Counted from the stretch's first letter, positions 24,306 through 34,198 are shown. The stretch is DNA of 64,000 bases from Chloroflexota bacterium (GCA_019873665.1 JAIOAV010000001.1:20486-84485), one strand, 5' to 3'. Program-made: numbers and translations. The notes: generated by a model from the sequence alone, not told the origin.

Positions 24306-24329
24306 CGCTGTTCACTCCGTCCAACATGA

Positions 24330-24356
24330 AAGCCCCTCGATCACGCCAAGGGGCTT
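24330..24356 (-). promoter_or_regulatory. Hairpin between mreB and prfA
   Basis: An 8-bp perfect stem (24330-24337 with 24349-24356) and 11-base loop about 25 bases upstream of the prfA start. A second GCCGGG/CCCGGC hairpin lies closer to mreB (about 24412-24431). Neither has a good T run on the minus strand, so they may be weak terminators of mreB or prfA leader structure. Confidence 0.45.
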
Positions 24357-24447
24357 GACTCTCACTTGCTCTGCCCGACACGCGGTCGGGAACTCCCATT
24401 CTATCTGAGCGCCGGGCTTCTCCACCCGGCTTCCCCTATCCGGCGCT

Positions 24448-25452
24448 TTACAGCGACGGGAGGAATCGCTGCAACGTCTCATAGTTCTCCAGCGCCTTGC
24501 CCGCGCCTAGCGCCACACAGGCTATCGGGTTCTCTGCCACATGGCATGGCACGCGGGTCTCTTTTGTCAGGAAGCGGTCCAGATTTCGCAATAGCGCGCC
24601 GCCGCCCGTCATCACCATACCACAGTCAATGATATCCGATGCCAGCTCAGGCGGCGTCCGCTCCAGCACGGAGCGCACCGTCAGGGCGATGTTGGCAAGT
24701 GGTTCGGCCAGCGCTTCGGTGACCTCTTGCGAGGTGATCTCGATGGTGCGCGGCAGACCAGCCACCTGATCGCGCCCCCGCACTTCCATGCGCAGCTCCT
24801 CTTCCAAGGGCAGCGCGCTGCCGATCTCGATCTTGATCGTCTCCGCAGTCTGGTCGCCGATCAGCAGGTTGTACTTGCGGCGGATATACGCGGCAATCGC
24901 CTCATCCATCTTGTTGCCGCCGATGCGCACCGAGTTGGCCACCACGACGCCATTCACCGAGATCACTGCGGCCTCGCTGGTGCCGCCGCCCACGTCCACG
25001 ATCATATTCCCGGTAGGTGTGTCTATTGGCATGCCGGCACCCAACGCCGCGGCCAGCGGCTCCGGGATGAGATAGGCGGCTTTGCCGCCCGCTTGCACCG
25101 CGGCATCATGCACAGCGCGGCTTTCCACGCTGGTTACCCCCACCGGCACGCTGATCATGATCTCTGGCTTGAACAGACGGAATCGCCCGCATACTTTTTG
25201 GATAAAGTAGCGGAGCATCGCCTCAGTAACCACGTAATCCGCGATCACACCATCCCGCATGGGGCGTGTTACCTCGATGGTGTCGGGTGTGCGGCCCAAC
25301 ATCTGTCGCGCCTCTTCGCCAACTGCGACGATGCGATTGTCCTTGACGGAGATAGCAACTACCGAGGGCTCTTGCAGGACGATCCCTTTCCCTCGCACGT
25401 ATACCAGCACACTGACAGTCCCTAGATCGATGCCGATCTGCCTTTCAAACAT
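24448..25452 (-). CDS. mreB: Rod shape-determining protein MreB/Mbl
   Basis: 334-residue actin-like ATPase that guides cell-wall synthesis. Start [23 protein letters not shown] holds phosphate motif 1; [14 protein letters not shown] is phosphate 2; [17 protein letters not shown] is the adenosine motif. ATG 25452 follows GGGAGG. The gene lies just downstream of murA on the same strand (47-base gap), which fits a cell-wall unit. No mreC or mreD is nearby, so an Mbl-like paralogue is possible. Confidence 0.95.
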   Translation of the reverse strand: MFERQIGIDLGTVSVLVYVRGKGIVLQEPSVVAISVKDNRIVAVGEEARQMLGRTPDTIEVTRPMRDGVIADYVVTEAMLRYFIQKVCGRFRLFKPEIMISVPVGVTSVESRAVHDAAVQAGGKAAYLIPEPLAAALGAGMPIDTPTGNMIVDVGGGTSEAAVISVNGVVVANSVRIGGNKMDEAIAAYIRRKYNLLIGDQTAETIKIEIGSALPLEEELRMEVRGRDQVAGLPRTIEITSQEVTEALAEPLANIALTVRSVLERTPPELASDIIDCGMVMTGGGALLRNLDRFLTKETRVPCHVAENPIACVALGAGKALENYETLQRFLPSL

Positions 25453-25499
25453 TGATCCTCCCAAGCCTCATCCTACAGGGATCAGGCGCGAATACGCAA

Positions 25500-26762
25500 C
25501 TAGTCCTCGGCGGAAACTCGTCGGATGGCCGCTCCCAGACTCTGCAACTTGCTATCCAGCCTCTCATACCCCCGGTCTATATAGCGCACGTTTTCGATCT
25601 CGGTGGTACCCTCGGCAGCCAGCCCGGCCAGCACCACTGCCGCGCCAGAGCGGATATCCAGTGCTTGCACCGGCGCGCCCTTCAGCGGCGTGGGCCCCTG
25701 AATCACGGCGGTTTGTCCCTTGACTCTGATGTGAGCTCCCATTTTACGCAATTCCTGCGCATATGCCAAACGGTCATCATACATCGTCTCGTGAATGAGA
25801 CTTTCGCCGTTGGCTTGTGTCAGCAGCGAGCCGATGGGAGCTTGCAGGTCGGTGGGAAAGCCTGGATAGGGAAAAGTGCGGATATCTACTGCCGAAAAAC
25901 CAGAGCCAGCGGCAACCGCGTAGCTGTCCTTGTCCGCGTTGACGACGGCGCCCAGCTCCAGGAGCTTGCTCGTCAGCGCACCCAGATACTGCGCCAGCCG
26001 GCTGCGCAGAACGATCTTGCCGCCGGTGATCAGTGCCGCCAGGGCGAACGTGCCCCCCTCCAGCCGGTCTGGCATGATGTGGTACGCCACGCCGTGCAGT
26101 CGCTTCACTCCCTCAATCTGGATGATGCCGGTGCCCGCTCCCGAAATGCGTGCGCCCATGGCGTTGAGCATATTTGCCAGATCAACTACCTCTGGCTCAA
26201 CCGAGGCGTTCTCAATGATCGTCGTGCCGGACGCCAGGCATGCCGCCATCATCAGGTTTTCAGTGCCGGTGTGGCTGGGATAATCCAGCGTCATCCGGTG
26301 GCCGCTAAGACGGCCGGACTGGATGACATAATCCCCGTTGAGCTGCTGGAGGGAGGCATCCATCATCTGAAAGCCCTTCAGGTCCACGCTCACCGGGCGG
26401 GTGCCGATGGCGCAGCCGCCCGGGTGTGGCGCGCGCGCCTCCCCAAAGCGCGCCAAGAGTGGCCCAACCACCAGAAAGCTAGCGCGAAAGCGGGTGGCGA
26501 GCTCATCATCCACATGGAACGATCGGACGGCGTCGGCACGAATCAGCAGGCTGTGGTCTCCTTCCCAAGTTACTGAGACACCCAGCCTGCGCAGCACCTC
26601 GGTCATGAGCTTCACGTCCTCTATGCGAGGGACATTCTCCAGAAAGCACTCCTCTGACGTCAGGAGTGCAGCAGCGATGATCGGCAAGGCGGCGTTCTTG
26701 GCTCCTTTGACGCGGATCTCCCCTTCGAGTCGCCGACCCCCTTCGATGATCAGTCTGTCCAT
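25500..26762 (-). CDS. murA: UDP-N-acetylglucosamine 1-carboxyvinyltransferase
   Basis: 420 residues. First committed step of peptidoglycan precursor synthesis, adding enolpyruvate to UDP-GlcNAc. Start MDRLIIEGGRRLEGEIRV, then KGAKNAALP. The catalytic cysteine is present (Cys117 in HPGGCAIGTRP), the residue fosfomycin normally targets. The two inside-out barrels are complete, with RLEGGTFALAA and PYPGFPTDLQAP motifs. Lies between glgA and mreB. Confidence 0.97.
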   Translation of the reverse strand: MDRLIIEGGRRLEGEIRVKGAKNAALPIIAAALLTSEECFLENVPRIEDVKLMTEVLRRLGVSVTWEGDHSLLIRADAVRSFHVDDELATRFRASFLVVGPLLARFGEARAPHPGGCAIGTRPVSVDLKGFQMMDASLQQLNGDYVIQSGRLSGHRMTLDYPSHTGTENLMMAACLASGTTIIENASVEPEVVDLANMLNAMGARISGAGTGIIQIEGVKRLHGVAYHIMPDRLEGGTFALAALITGGKIVLRSRLAQYLGALTSKLLELGAVVNADKDSYAVAAGSGFSAVDIRTFPYPGFPTDLQAPIGSLLTQANGESLIHETMYDDRLAYAQELRKMGAHIRVKGQTAVIQGPTPLKGAPVQALDIRSGAAVVLAGLAAEGTTEIENVRYIDRGYERLDSKLQSLGAAIRRVSAED

Positions 26763-26798
26763 ATTCCTTCACACCGTCTGCTTTGCTCGCCTAGCGCC

Positions 26799-28280
26799 CT
26801 AGTTCGCACCTGCTGGCCTCTGTGCCAGTTCCAGCGCACGTTGGTAGACCAATGCGTATTTTCGCGCCGATGCATCCCACGAGAAATCGGCTTGCATGTT
26901 CCTGAGCTGCAGCTTGCGCCAGATGTCCTTGTACTTGAACGTCTCCAGCGCACGGACGACCGTGGCAAAGAGCGCCCAGCGATCGTAATTGTGGAACGTG
27001 AACCCGTTTCCCTCGCCGGTGCGCGGATCGTAATCCGTGACGGTATCCGCTAGGCCGCCAGTGGCCCGCACGAGCGGGATGGCGCCATAGCGCATGGCGA
27101 TAAGTTGGCTGGTGCCACACGGCTCCACGCGGGAGGGCATCAGATAGACGTCCACTCCGCCGTAGATCTTATGACTCAGCCCCGCGTTGAACGTCAGAAA
27201 GACCGCTGCTTTGCGAGGGAATGCCTGTGTGATCTTCAGAAACATCTCGTGGTAGTGCTGGTCGCCCGTGCCGAGAAGCACGAATTGCACGTCCAGATCG
27301 AGTATATGATCCACGACCTCGCCCAGGATATCAAACCCTTTCTGGTCGTTGAGGCGCGATACCATGCCGATCAGTGGAATGTCCGGATCCTGGGGCAGAT
27401 TGGCCTCTCCCTGCAACGCCAGCTTGTTTTTCACCCGTTGGTCCAGACGCTCCAGGTCGTAGTTGACGGCCAAGTACTTGTCGGTAGCGGGATCTAACAA
27501 GTCGTAGTCAATGCCGTTCAGAATGCCAAAGAGGCGATCCCGCCGCTCGCGCAGGATGGGATCCAGACGCTCGCCATACTCGGGCGTGAGGATCTCTTTG
27601 GCATATGTCTCGCTGACGGTCGTGATGGCGTCGGCAAAGTAGATGCCGCGCGCCATCAGGTCCACTACCTCGGCCAAGTCGGCCATTTCCGGGTGGTACA
27701 TAAAGCCATATTCGTCAATACCGGCAATCTCCAAGACGCGATAACCAAAGATGCCCTGGTACGCTAGGTTATGGATCGTATAGACCGAGGCGATACGCGC
27801 AAAGAAGGGATGGTCGCGGTAGACTGTCTCCAGCCAGTTGGGGATGATGGCGGTCTGCCAGTCGTGGCAGTGGACGATATCCGGCTGCCAGCCGAGCTGC
27901 GGCAGCATCTCGAGGGCGGCGCGACAGAAAAAGATGAACCGCTCGGCATCGTCGGGATACATATAAATGCCATCGCGGTCATAGTACTTGGCGTTCTCTA
28001 CCATATAGACCGGGATATCGTCGCCGATAGTAGCCCGAGAAATGCTGGCATTCTCGGTGCGGCTATCCATCGGCACCGGGAAGGGTGGTAGCACCTCCTG
28101 GAGGCCAAACTGGGTGGGATCGATCCGACCATAGCGAGGCATGGCCACACGCACATCATGTCCCAGCGCTTTGAGCGCCTTCGGCAGCGCCCCTGCCACA
28201 TCAGCCAATCCGCCGGTTTTGGCAAAAGGCACACATTCTGCAGCGAGTAGCAGAATCTTGAGGGGTCGGTCACCTTGCAT
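26799..28280 (-). CDS. glgA: Glycogen synthase (ADP-glucose type)
   Basis: 493-residue GT5 glycosyltransferase that elongates glycogen from ADP-glucose. The N-terminal KILLLAAECVPFAKTGGLADVAGALPKAL contains the KTGGL substrate loop. Further motifs: DIVHCHDWQTAIIP, YTIHNLAYQGIFG, LIGMVSRLNDQKGFDIL and the C-terminal MPSRVEPCGTSQLIAMRYG. No other glg gene is adjacent. The next gene upstream encodes a small membrane protein. Confidence 0.96.
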   Translation of the reverse strand: MQGDRPLKILLLAAECVPFAKTGGLADVAGALPKALKALGHDVRVAMPRYGRIDPTQFGLQEVLPPFPVPMDSRTENASISRATIGDDIPVYMVENAKYYDRDGIYMYPDDAERFIFFCRAALEMLPQLGWQPDIVHCHDWQTAIIPNWLETVYRDHPFFARIASVYTIHNLAYQGIFGYRVLEIAGIDEYGFMYHPEMADLAEVVDLMARGIYFADAITTVSETYAKEILTPEYGERLDPILRERRDRLFGILNGIDYDLLDPATDKYLAVNYDLERLDQRVKNKLALQGEANLPQDPDIPLIGMVSRLNDQKGFDILGEVVDHILDLDVQFVLLGTGDQHYHEMFLKITQAFPRKAAVFLTFNAGLSHKIYGGVDVYLMPSRVEPCGTSQLIAMRYGAIPLVRATGGLADTVTDYDPRTGEGNGFTFHNYDRWALFATVVRALETFKYKDIWRKLQLRNMQADFSWDASARKYALVYQRALELAQRPAGAN

Positions 28281-28346
28281 ATATCGCTCTCCTGATGAGC
28301 GTGGCGCCGTGCAGCGACACGCGATCGGTTCCCGATCGAGAAAGGT

Positions 28347-28538
28347 TTACTCCCAACTGATGATCCAGACACACAGCCCGGCAACGATCACGCTGATCAC
28401 TGTCAGTGCCAGGCGTTGCATGGGCAGCAGCGCGGCGTCCCGCGATGCCCACAAAAAGATGGCCACCATGCCAATGGAGAGTGCGAGCCAAGCGCTCAGC
28501 AACGGATGCGCTTCCAGCAAACGTTTGAGAAAGGCCAT
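28347..28538 (-). CDS. Small two-helix membrane protein, 63 aa
   Basis: Unknown function. Two hydrophobic segments: LLSAWLALSIGMVAIFLWA (about 13-31) and ALTVISVIVAGLCVWIISW (about 44-62), separated by a short polar turn. The ribosome site is excellent (GGGAGGAGG before ATG 28538). It lies 66 bases upstream of glgA, so it may be cotranscribed. Confidence 0.75.
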   Translation of the reverse strand: MAFLKRLLEAHPLLSAWLALSIGMVAIFLWASRDAALLPMQRLALTVISVIVAGLCVWIISWE

Positions 28539-28773
28539 GCGTCCTCCTCCCGTGTTTCACGCCGCCAACCGGAGAGGTATCCGCGACAACGCCCTGATTT
28601 GCAGACGCTGCGCCGAGACTATCCGTTCCCACGACGCTCACGGCGTAGCACCTTGTGATAACGCAATCAGCGGCGACGGGGCGGCATAATGCATGCGGGG
28701 AATCATCTCAGACGCGCAGGCTGCCTCCGTTCCCCCGGCGGTGGCGCGTGGAACGCCTCATAGTTTACCAGAA
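28539..28773. other. Intergenic region between coaE and the small membrane protein
   Basis: 235 bases. I saw no tRNA, convincing ORF, long repeat or clear terminator. Confidence 0.5.
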
Positions 28774-29442
28774 TCAGCCCTTTTTGTCCAGAGAGTGGAC
28801 AAGGCTCTGCCACGCCTTCTCCACCTGCTGCCACGTCTCCTGGAGCGTGCCGCCGTTGTCTATCACCACATCTGCCAGGGCGACTTTGGCGCTGGCGGGC
28901 GGCTGCGCGTGAATGCGTCGCTCGGCCTCGGCTGCGCTCAAGCCGCGCTGCTGCACCAGTCGCGCTTTCTGCACGGCTTCTGGCGCGGTAACCACCCATA
29001 ACGCATCGTACTTCTCGGCCATGCCGGACTCGATGAGCTTGATCGCCTCTACCACGGCGACCGTACCGGCGCAGCCGGCAGAGGCTGCGATCTCATCTAG
29101 CGTCTGTTCCACTGCGACGACCACCGCGGGATGCACTAACGCTTCCAGCCTGGAGAGCGCCCGTGGGTCCGCGAAAACGATCGTGCCCAGCTTGGCGCGG
29201 TCAATTTCGCCGTCGGCTCGCAAGATATCCCGCCCAAATTCGGCGACGATGGCCGCATGTACCGATGTGCCGGCGCACATCGCTTGATGCGCGACTTGGT
29301 CAGCGTCTATGACGTGCGCGCCGAGGCATCCCAGCATCCGCGCGACGCTGCTCTTGCCGGTGGCAATGTTGCCCGTCAATCCGATCACATAGAGTCTAGC
29401 TCTGCGCCTGGCCGATCTCGGCCCAGATGGCGAGTTTTTCAT
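28774..29442 (-). CDS. coaE: Dephospho-CoA kinase
   Basis: 222 residues; last step of coenzyme A synthesis. P-loop IGLTGNIATGKSSVARML, then HVIDADQVAHQA and the LID-region arginine in KARLVQQRGLSAAEAERRI. The ATG at 29442 has GAGGAG a few bases upstream and gives a 17-residue basic N-terminal extension. This makes the gene overlap the end of the ABC-F gene by 47 bases in another frame; an internal GTG closer to the P-loop is the alternative. Confidence 0.93.
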   Translation of the reverse strand: MKNSPSGPRSARRRARLYVIGLTGNIATGKSSVARMLGCLGAHVIDADQVAHQAMCAGTSVHAAIVAEFGRDILRADGEIDRAKLGTIVFADPRALSRLEALVHPAVVVAVEQTLDEIAASAGCAGTVAVVEAIKLIESGMAEKYDALWVVTAPEAVQKARLVQQRGLSAAEAERRIHAQPPASAKVALADVVIDNGGTLQETWQQVEKAWQSLVHSLDKKG

Positions 29443-31303
29443 ATAGCTCCTCTTCGGCGGCAGCGTATGCCAGACCCAATTCGCGCACGCGCTCCATCTC
29501 CTGCGCCGCGCTGGCGTCGGTCAGCGCGGCCTCCAGCTCGCTCAGACGGTGCTCCAACCGGGAGATCGCCTCCTCCAGCTCTAGCGCCTGCCGTGCTCGT
29601 TTGCGCTCCTCGTATCGGTTGGGCCGCGCGACGGCATCTCGCTGCGGCTCTCGCTTGGCCTCTGGGGCGCACACGGCAGCGGCCAGCGCTTCCGCCTCTT
29701 CCTGCGCTCGCTGCTCCACATAATCGGAATAGTTCCCCTTATACGAGCGCAACTTGCCATCGGCGATCACCCACATATGGGTGGCAATGGCGTCTATGAA
29801 GTAACGATCGTGCGAGACGAATAGGATGGTACCATTAAAGTCGAGCAGAACTTGCTCCAAGATCTCTTGTGAGGCGATATCCAGATAGTTCGTCGGCTCA
29901 TCCAGCAACAGCAGATTCGCGCCGCGCAATGTCAGCTTGGCCAGCGCGATCCGCCCGCGTTCGCCGCCGCTCAGCGCGCTCAGCGGCTTGAAGACGTCGT
30001 CGCCAGTAAAGAGAAAGCGCGCCAAGAAGTTCCGCGCCTCGGCGAGCGGCAGGTTCTTGACCGACAGGATCTCTTCCAGGACCGTGTTCTCGAGGTTCAA
30101 GTCCTCATGCCCCTGGGCAAAATACCCGACCTTGACGCTGCCGCCCAGCCGGATCGTTCCCGCCAGCGGCGCGATCTGGCCGAGGATCGTCTTGAGGAAG
30201 GTGGTCTTCCCCGATCCGTTAGGGCCTAACAGCGCCACGCGTTGTTGCCGTCGCAGCAAGAGATCGCCTGCCGTAAAGAGGACATGCGCGCCCGATGTAG
30301 CATCCGCCGGGAAGCCGACCACAAGATCGTCGGTCATGAGCACGTCGTTGCCGGATCGAAAGGCAGCCTTTAGGGCGAGATGCAGCTTGCGCTCCTCCTG
30401 CGGCCGCTCCACCCGCTCCATCCGCTCCAGACGCCGCAGCCGACCGCGCGCCTCCTTCGAGCGCTGTCCCGCCTTGTAGCGGCGGATGAAATCCTCTGTC
30501 TTGGCGATCATCTCCTGCTGACGCTCATACTCGGTCCAGCGGCGAGCGACGCGATCGGCGCGCTGTTCCAGATAGTGGCTATAGTTGCCGTTGTATTGGT
30601 CAAGCCGGCCGAAGGACAGCTCCCACACGCGGTTGGCGACGGTGTCCAAAAAGTAGCGATCGTGTGAGACAACGATCAGGCTCTGTGGCCACTCTTGCAG
30701 GTATTTCTCTAGCCACTCGATGGCTGACAGGTCTAGGTGATTCGTCGGCTCGTCGAGGAGCAAGAATTGCGGGTCCTGCAACAAGAGCTTGGCCAGCAGG
30801 GCGCGCGTCTTTTGCCCGCCGCTCAGGATGGCGATGGGCTTGTCGAAATCCTCTGGAGCGAAACCGAGGCCGTTCAACACCCGCTGGATGCGCAGCTCGT
30901 ACTCGTAGCCGCCTTCCAGCTCAAAGCGCTCCAGCGCTTTGCCATATCGCTCCAGCAGCTCTGGCGTGGCCTCTCGGCTCATCTTCTCTTCCATGTGGCG
31001 GAGTTCGGCCCGTTGCGCCTGCAGCGGCTGAAAGATCTCCAGCAGCTCCTGATACAACTTCTGTTCGGAGGCAAAGGTCGCCTGCTGCGGCAGATAGCCG
31101 ATGCGCAGGTTCTTCGCTCGGGTGACACTGCCGCTATCCGGCGCCTCAAGGCCGCAGAGGATGCGCAAGAGCGTCGTCTTGCCGACGCCATTTGGCCCAA
31201 TCAACGCGATCTTGTCGCCGTGGTTCACCTCGAAGGAGAGATCCGAGAAGAGGTCTTGCGCGGCAAAGTATTTGCTTAGGGATTCCGCTACCAGTATGGC
31301 CAT
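29396..31303 (-). CDS. ABC-F family ATPase
   Basis: 635 residues with two ABC domains in tandem and no membrane segments, the ABC-F pattern (translation factors such as EttA or Uup, and some resistance proteins). Walker A motifs are GPNGVGKTT and GPNGSGKTT; signatures are LSGGQKTR and LSGGERGR; Walker B is FLLLDEPTNHLD and LLLLDEPTNYLD. The linker between domains is charged, and the C-terminal 90 residues form a coiled coil as in Uup-type members. ATG 31303 starts MAILVAESLSKYF. Subtype uncertain. Confidence 0.93.
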   Translation of the reverse strand: MAILVAESLSKYFAAQDLFSDLSFEVNHGDKIALIGPNGVGKTTLLRILCGLEAPDSGSVTRAKNLRIGYLPQQATFASEQKLYQELLEIFQPLQAQRAELRHMEEKMSREATPELLERYGKALERFELEGGYEYELRIQRVLNGLGFAPEDFDKPIAILSGGQKTRALLAKLLLQDPQFLLLDEPTNHLDLSAIEWLEKYLQEWPQSLIVVSHDRYFLDTVANRVWELSFGRLDQYNGNYSHYLEQRADRVARRWTEYERQQEMIAKTEDFIRRYKAGQRSKEARGRLRRLERMERVERPQEERKLHLALKAAFRSGNDVLMTDDLVVGFPADATSGAHVLFTAGDLLLRRQQRVALLGPNGSGKTTFLKTILGQIAPLAGTIRLGGSVKVGYFAQGHEDLNLENTVLEEILSVKNLPLAEARNFLARFLFTGDDVFKPLSALSGGERGRIALAKLTLRGANLLLLDEPTNYLDIASQEILEQVLLDFNGTILFVSHDRYFIDAIATHMWVIADGKLRSYKGNYSDYVEQRAQEEAEALAAAVCAPEAKREPQRDAVARPNRYEERKRARQALELEEAISRLEHRLSELEAALTDASAAQEMERVRELGLAYAAAEEELYEKLAIWAEIGQAQS

Positions 31304-31342
31304 ATCAGGAACACTCGCTAAACGTGTGCATCGCCAACCCGC

Positions 31343-31371
31343 ATTATACCATATCCCGCCATATGCCACAA
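31343..31371 (-). promoter_or_regulatory. Promoter for the ABC-F gene
   Basis: On the minus strand: TTGTGG (31371-31366), 17-base spacer, TATAAT (31348-31343). Confidence 0.75.
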
Positions 31372-31372
31372 C

Positions 31373-31401
31373 TTGGGGGAACGCCAGTTCCGCACTATAA
31401 T
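31373..31401 (+). promoter_or_regulatory. Divergent promoter for the 117-aa membrane protein
   Basis: TTGGGG (31373-31378), 17-base spacer, TATAAT (31396-31401). Its -35 box begins one base away from the -35 box of the opposing promoter. Confidence 0.65.
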
Positions 31402-31433
31402 GGGCTCAGCATCGTGGCGACAGGGGGCAGCAC

Positions 31434-31787
31434 ATGCAGCGAAACCTGTTTCTGTCCATCCTTTTAGCGGCGGTTGGCTGGGTGGTGTTGGCGTATTTCA
31501 CGCACGAGTACGCCCCTACAACGCTCACTGCTATCGGGTTTCTCGCCCTGCTTTGGCCTACTGCCACAGCCACGCTGACGCCACCGCTTTATGTGGTTAG
31601 GCGGCGTTTCTTTCGGGGAGACGCGCGCGCCCATTTCGGCGCGGCACTGCGTGAGGGAGGGCTGCTAGCGTCGCTGCTGGTGATCTGGGGTGTCTTGAGC
31701 CTGATCGGCGCGCTCAACTGGATCGCGATGCTGATCATGCTCGGAGTGGTGATCTTGCTGGAGGCGCGCCTGTTGTTGCGCCATTGA
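31434..31787 (+). CDS. Small membrane protein, 117 aa
   Basis: Unknown family. Four predicted membrane helices in two hairpins: about 5-22, 29-48, 77-93 and 94-113, with a basic central loop RRRFFRGDARAHFG. ATG 31434 follows GGGGG. It is read from its own promoter, divergent from the ABC-F gene, and converges on the propeller gene downstream. No functional motif is visible. Confidence 0.75.
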   Translation: MQRNLFLSILLAAVGWVVLAYFTHEYAPTTLTAIGFLALLWPTATATLTPPLYVVRRRFFRGDARAHFGAALREGGLLASLLVIWGVLSLIGALNWIAMLIMLGVVILLEARLLLRH

Positions 31788-31797
31788 GCGGTGCTGA

Positions 31798-33105
31798 TCA
31801 ATGCTGTCCGTGACGGAAGAGAAGGGGCAGCCGCATACGATATGACATGAGTGGCGCGTGGCTGCTATAATAGATCTCCCAGTTGCCGCCATCCACGCGC
31901 TGGGACCAGGCCGCGTGCACCTGGCTTTCCGCGTCGGCACCCAGCGTTACATCCGCTACGCCCGCGGCGTCACGGGCAACATCTGGGCCGGCTTGCCAGT
32001 CGAATAGCGCCAGCCGCCACATGTAGGGCAGGCGACGCAGCTCGTCCCAGGCGACATGTGGCGTGCCCTCGGCATCCACGATGATCGTGGGCAGATAGCT
32101 GCTCGACTCGCCCGAGGAGAGTGCCTGCTGCTTTGACCAGCGTAGGCTCGTCCCCATTGAATAGTAGATCTCATCCTCTTCGCCGACAAGCTCCTCCCAC
32201 ACCAGATGCGCTACGCCGTGATCATCAACCGCCATTGCCGCGATCGTCGAGTGGTTGGCGCTATCGGAGACATTCTCTGGCAACGTCCAGGTAACACGGT
32301 TCCACTGTGTATGGTAGATCTCGTAAGGAGTCTCCAGATCGTCGCGATCCTGCCACGCGATGTGGATGATGTCATCTCCGCCGATGGCGATGGTGGAGAC
32401 GGTGCCCCGCCCCTGCGGCACCGGCTGGTTGATCCAGAAAGTGCCAGTCCAGACGCCATAGTAGATGACATTATAGCCGAGCGAGTTGTCGGTCCAGGTT
32501 ACATACAGCGTGTTGTACGAATCCACGGCGATATCCGGGATAGCGGAGACGCCGCTGGTGTTGGAGACATTCACCGGCAAAGTCCAAAAGGCACCATTCC
32601 ACCGGCAATAGTAGATGTCATAGTTGCCGCGAAACTCGTTCACCAAGACGACGTGCACGATACCGTTGTGGTCAATAGCGATGGCGGGCTGTTCGCCTGT
32701 GGCGATGCGCAATGGTGTGGACCACGACTCGCCGCGGCGATAGCTGTGAAAGATGTAGCGCCCGTCCTCCCAGACAATGTGGACTGTCCCTTGCTGATCC
32801 ACTGCCAGCGCCGGGAGTCGGGAATCGCTTGCTGTGCCCGAGATGTTGATCGGCTCGCTCCAGGAAAGAGGGGCTTGAGGGTTTGCGGAGTCTGGTGTCT
32901 GCTTCAGGGTAGGAGAGGCTGGCGAGTCCCAGGCAAACAGAGCCTGGAGTGGCGACAAGGGCGGCCACCCGGCGACGGCTCGCACCGAGGCATGCCGCAA
33001 TTGAGCGAGGGCTAAAGACGAAAACATCCCGCCACTCAGGACAGCAAGGACAAGGATCGCGAGCCACAGGATGAGTTTCAAGCCAAAGAGGACCCTTACA
33101 CTCAC
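31798..33105 (-). CDS. Secreted beta-propeller (sialidase/BNR-like repeat) protein
   Basis: 435 residues. N-terminal signal or anchor (LILWLAILVLAVLSG). Then repeated blades about 50 residues long, each with an Asp-containing strand such as ALAVDQQGTVHIVWEDGR, AIDHNGIVHVVLVN, IAVDSYNTLYVTWTDN, IAIGGDDIIHIAWQDR and MAVDDHGVAHLVWEE. The pattern resembles sialidase-like propellers but lacks an obvious catalytic Asp-box set, so it may bind rather than hydrolyse. It is the last gene of the sigma-factor run on this strand. Confidence 0.8.
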   Translation of the reverse strand: MSVRVLFGLKLILWLAILVLAVLSGGMFSSLALAQLRHASVRAVAGWPPLSPLQALFAWDSPASPTLKQTPDSANPQAPLSWSEPINISGTASDSRLPALAVDQQGTVHIVWEDGRYIFHSYRRGESWSTPLRIATGEQPAIAIDHNGIVHVVLVNEFRGNYDIYYCRWNGAFWTLPVNVSNTSGVSAIPDIAVDSYNTLYVTWTDNSLGYNVIYYGVWTGTFWINQPVPQGRGTVSTIAIGGDDIIHIAWQDRDDLETPYEIYHTQWNRVTWTLPENVSDSANHSTIAAMAVDDHGVAHLVWEELVGEEDEIYYSMGTSLRWSKQQALSSGESSSYLPTIIVDAEGTPHVAWDELRRLPYMWRLALFDWQAGPDVARDAAGVADVTLGADAESQVHAAWSQRVDGGNWEIYYSSHAPLMSYRMRLPLLFRHGQH

Positions 33106-33172
33106 TCTTCTCCTCTCTGGGTCAGCAGGGTTGAGAAAAGAGCCGGCGGCACATGGCGAGCGACACGGCGCG

Positions 33173-34198
33173 CTAACCGGCGCGCGACAGGCGGATCCGC
33201 AGTGCTAGCAGCGACTGATCTGCCCGTTGGATGGCAAGGATATCCGCATACGCGCCGACGATGGCCGGAGCGCGGCTCTCGTCCACAAAGGTGTTGGCAT
33301 CCACGCAGATCGTCTGAACGCCGGCTGGCGTCTGGATCTGCCATGTTGCCGACGTGATGGCGATGACCTGGCCGCTGAGACGCACCTCTTGTGCGGGGTT
33401 GACATCCTCTACCAAGATGAAGGAAGCATCCACGGACCCATCGTTCCGATAGACACCGCTAACCTCGGCCGTCAGCCCTACATGTCCCTGGCGTGGGATC
33501 TGGGCGCCGGCGATCCAGACCTTGACCCCTGCCACCAGCCACCACGTCTCATGGATCTCCTCGATAATCCCCTCGAACTCGACCAATTGCGCTGCCGTAT
33601 CCGGCGCCAGCGCGGCGATCCGACTGGCAATCACCACCCCGTTGGCTTGCAGTTCGCCGATCACCTGGGCGACGTGGCCCACGCGCAGTTCTCCTTCCAC
33701 TGACGTGTTTTTCGTCTTGAGGACTGTCGTGCCGCTGACTACCAGTTGAATGATGTCATCGGCTTGTGCCTGCACGCTTTCGATCACGCCGCGGAACTCG
33801 ACGGCGGTGGCGCCAATGGGCGCCAAGCGGACGGCCACTGACTCGGCCAGCAGGGGCAGGTTCTCGCGGTGCAGGGCGGTGATGCGTCCCCAGTCTCCTA
33901 CGACCGGCACGTAACCCTCCGGCGTGATGACCGTGGCGTCGTTTACCATCACCTGGACGCCGGCCACCTCCCACATCGTGCCCTCTTTCTGGGGTGTGAT
34001 CCGCGTGATGTACCCTTCGAACCGCACCTTGACGGGACGTACCTCCAGCAGGCGTTGGGTGTGTGGCGGAGTGGGCGCTTCGGACTGTGCTACGGGATGG
34101 ATGTTCATCCGCTCCCCTCCCGCTGCCTCGCCTGTTGATCCTGGCAAGAGGAATAGACAGATCAAGAGGAGCGAGATCAGCGACTTGCACAGCTTCAT
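33173..34198 (-). CDS. Secreted DUF5666 repeat protein
   Basis: 341 residues. Signal peptide (LISLLLICLFLLPGSTGEAAG), then four to five repeats of an OB-like unit: FEGYITRITPQ, FRGVIESVQAQ, FEGIIEEIHETWWLV, LSGQVIAITSATWQI, each followed by a short strand and an Asp or Thr-rich turn. This is the DUF5666 pattern; function unknown. ATG 34198 has GAGGAGG upstream. It lies 55 bases after the anti-sigma-like gene, which carries the same repeats. Confidence 0.85.
   Translation of the reverse strand: MKLCKSLISLLLICLFLLPGSTGEAAGGERMNIHPVAQSEAPTPPHTQRLLEVRPVKVRFEGYITRITPQKEGTMWEVAGVQVMVNDATVITPEGYVPVVGDWGRITALHRENLPLLAESVAVRLAPIGATAVEFRGVIESVQAQADDIIQLVVSGTTVLKTKNTSVEGELRVGHVAQVIGELQANGVVIASRIAALAPDTAAQLVEFEGIIEEIHETWWLVAGVKVWIAGAQIPRQGHVGLTAEVSGVYRNDGSVDASFILVEDVNPAQEVRLSGQVIAITSATWQIQTPAGVQTICVDANTFVDESRAPAIVGAYADILAIQRADQSLLALRIRLSRAG

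Noticed and set aside
25452..26576. 374-codon plus-strand ORF across murA
   Set aside because: Antisense to murA, with composition typical of a shadow frame.
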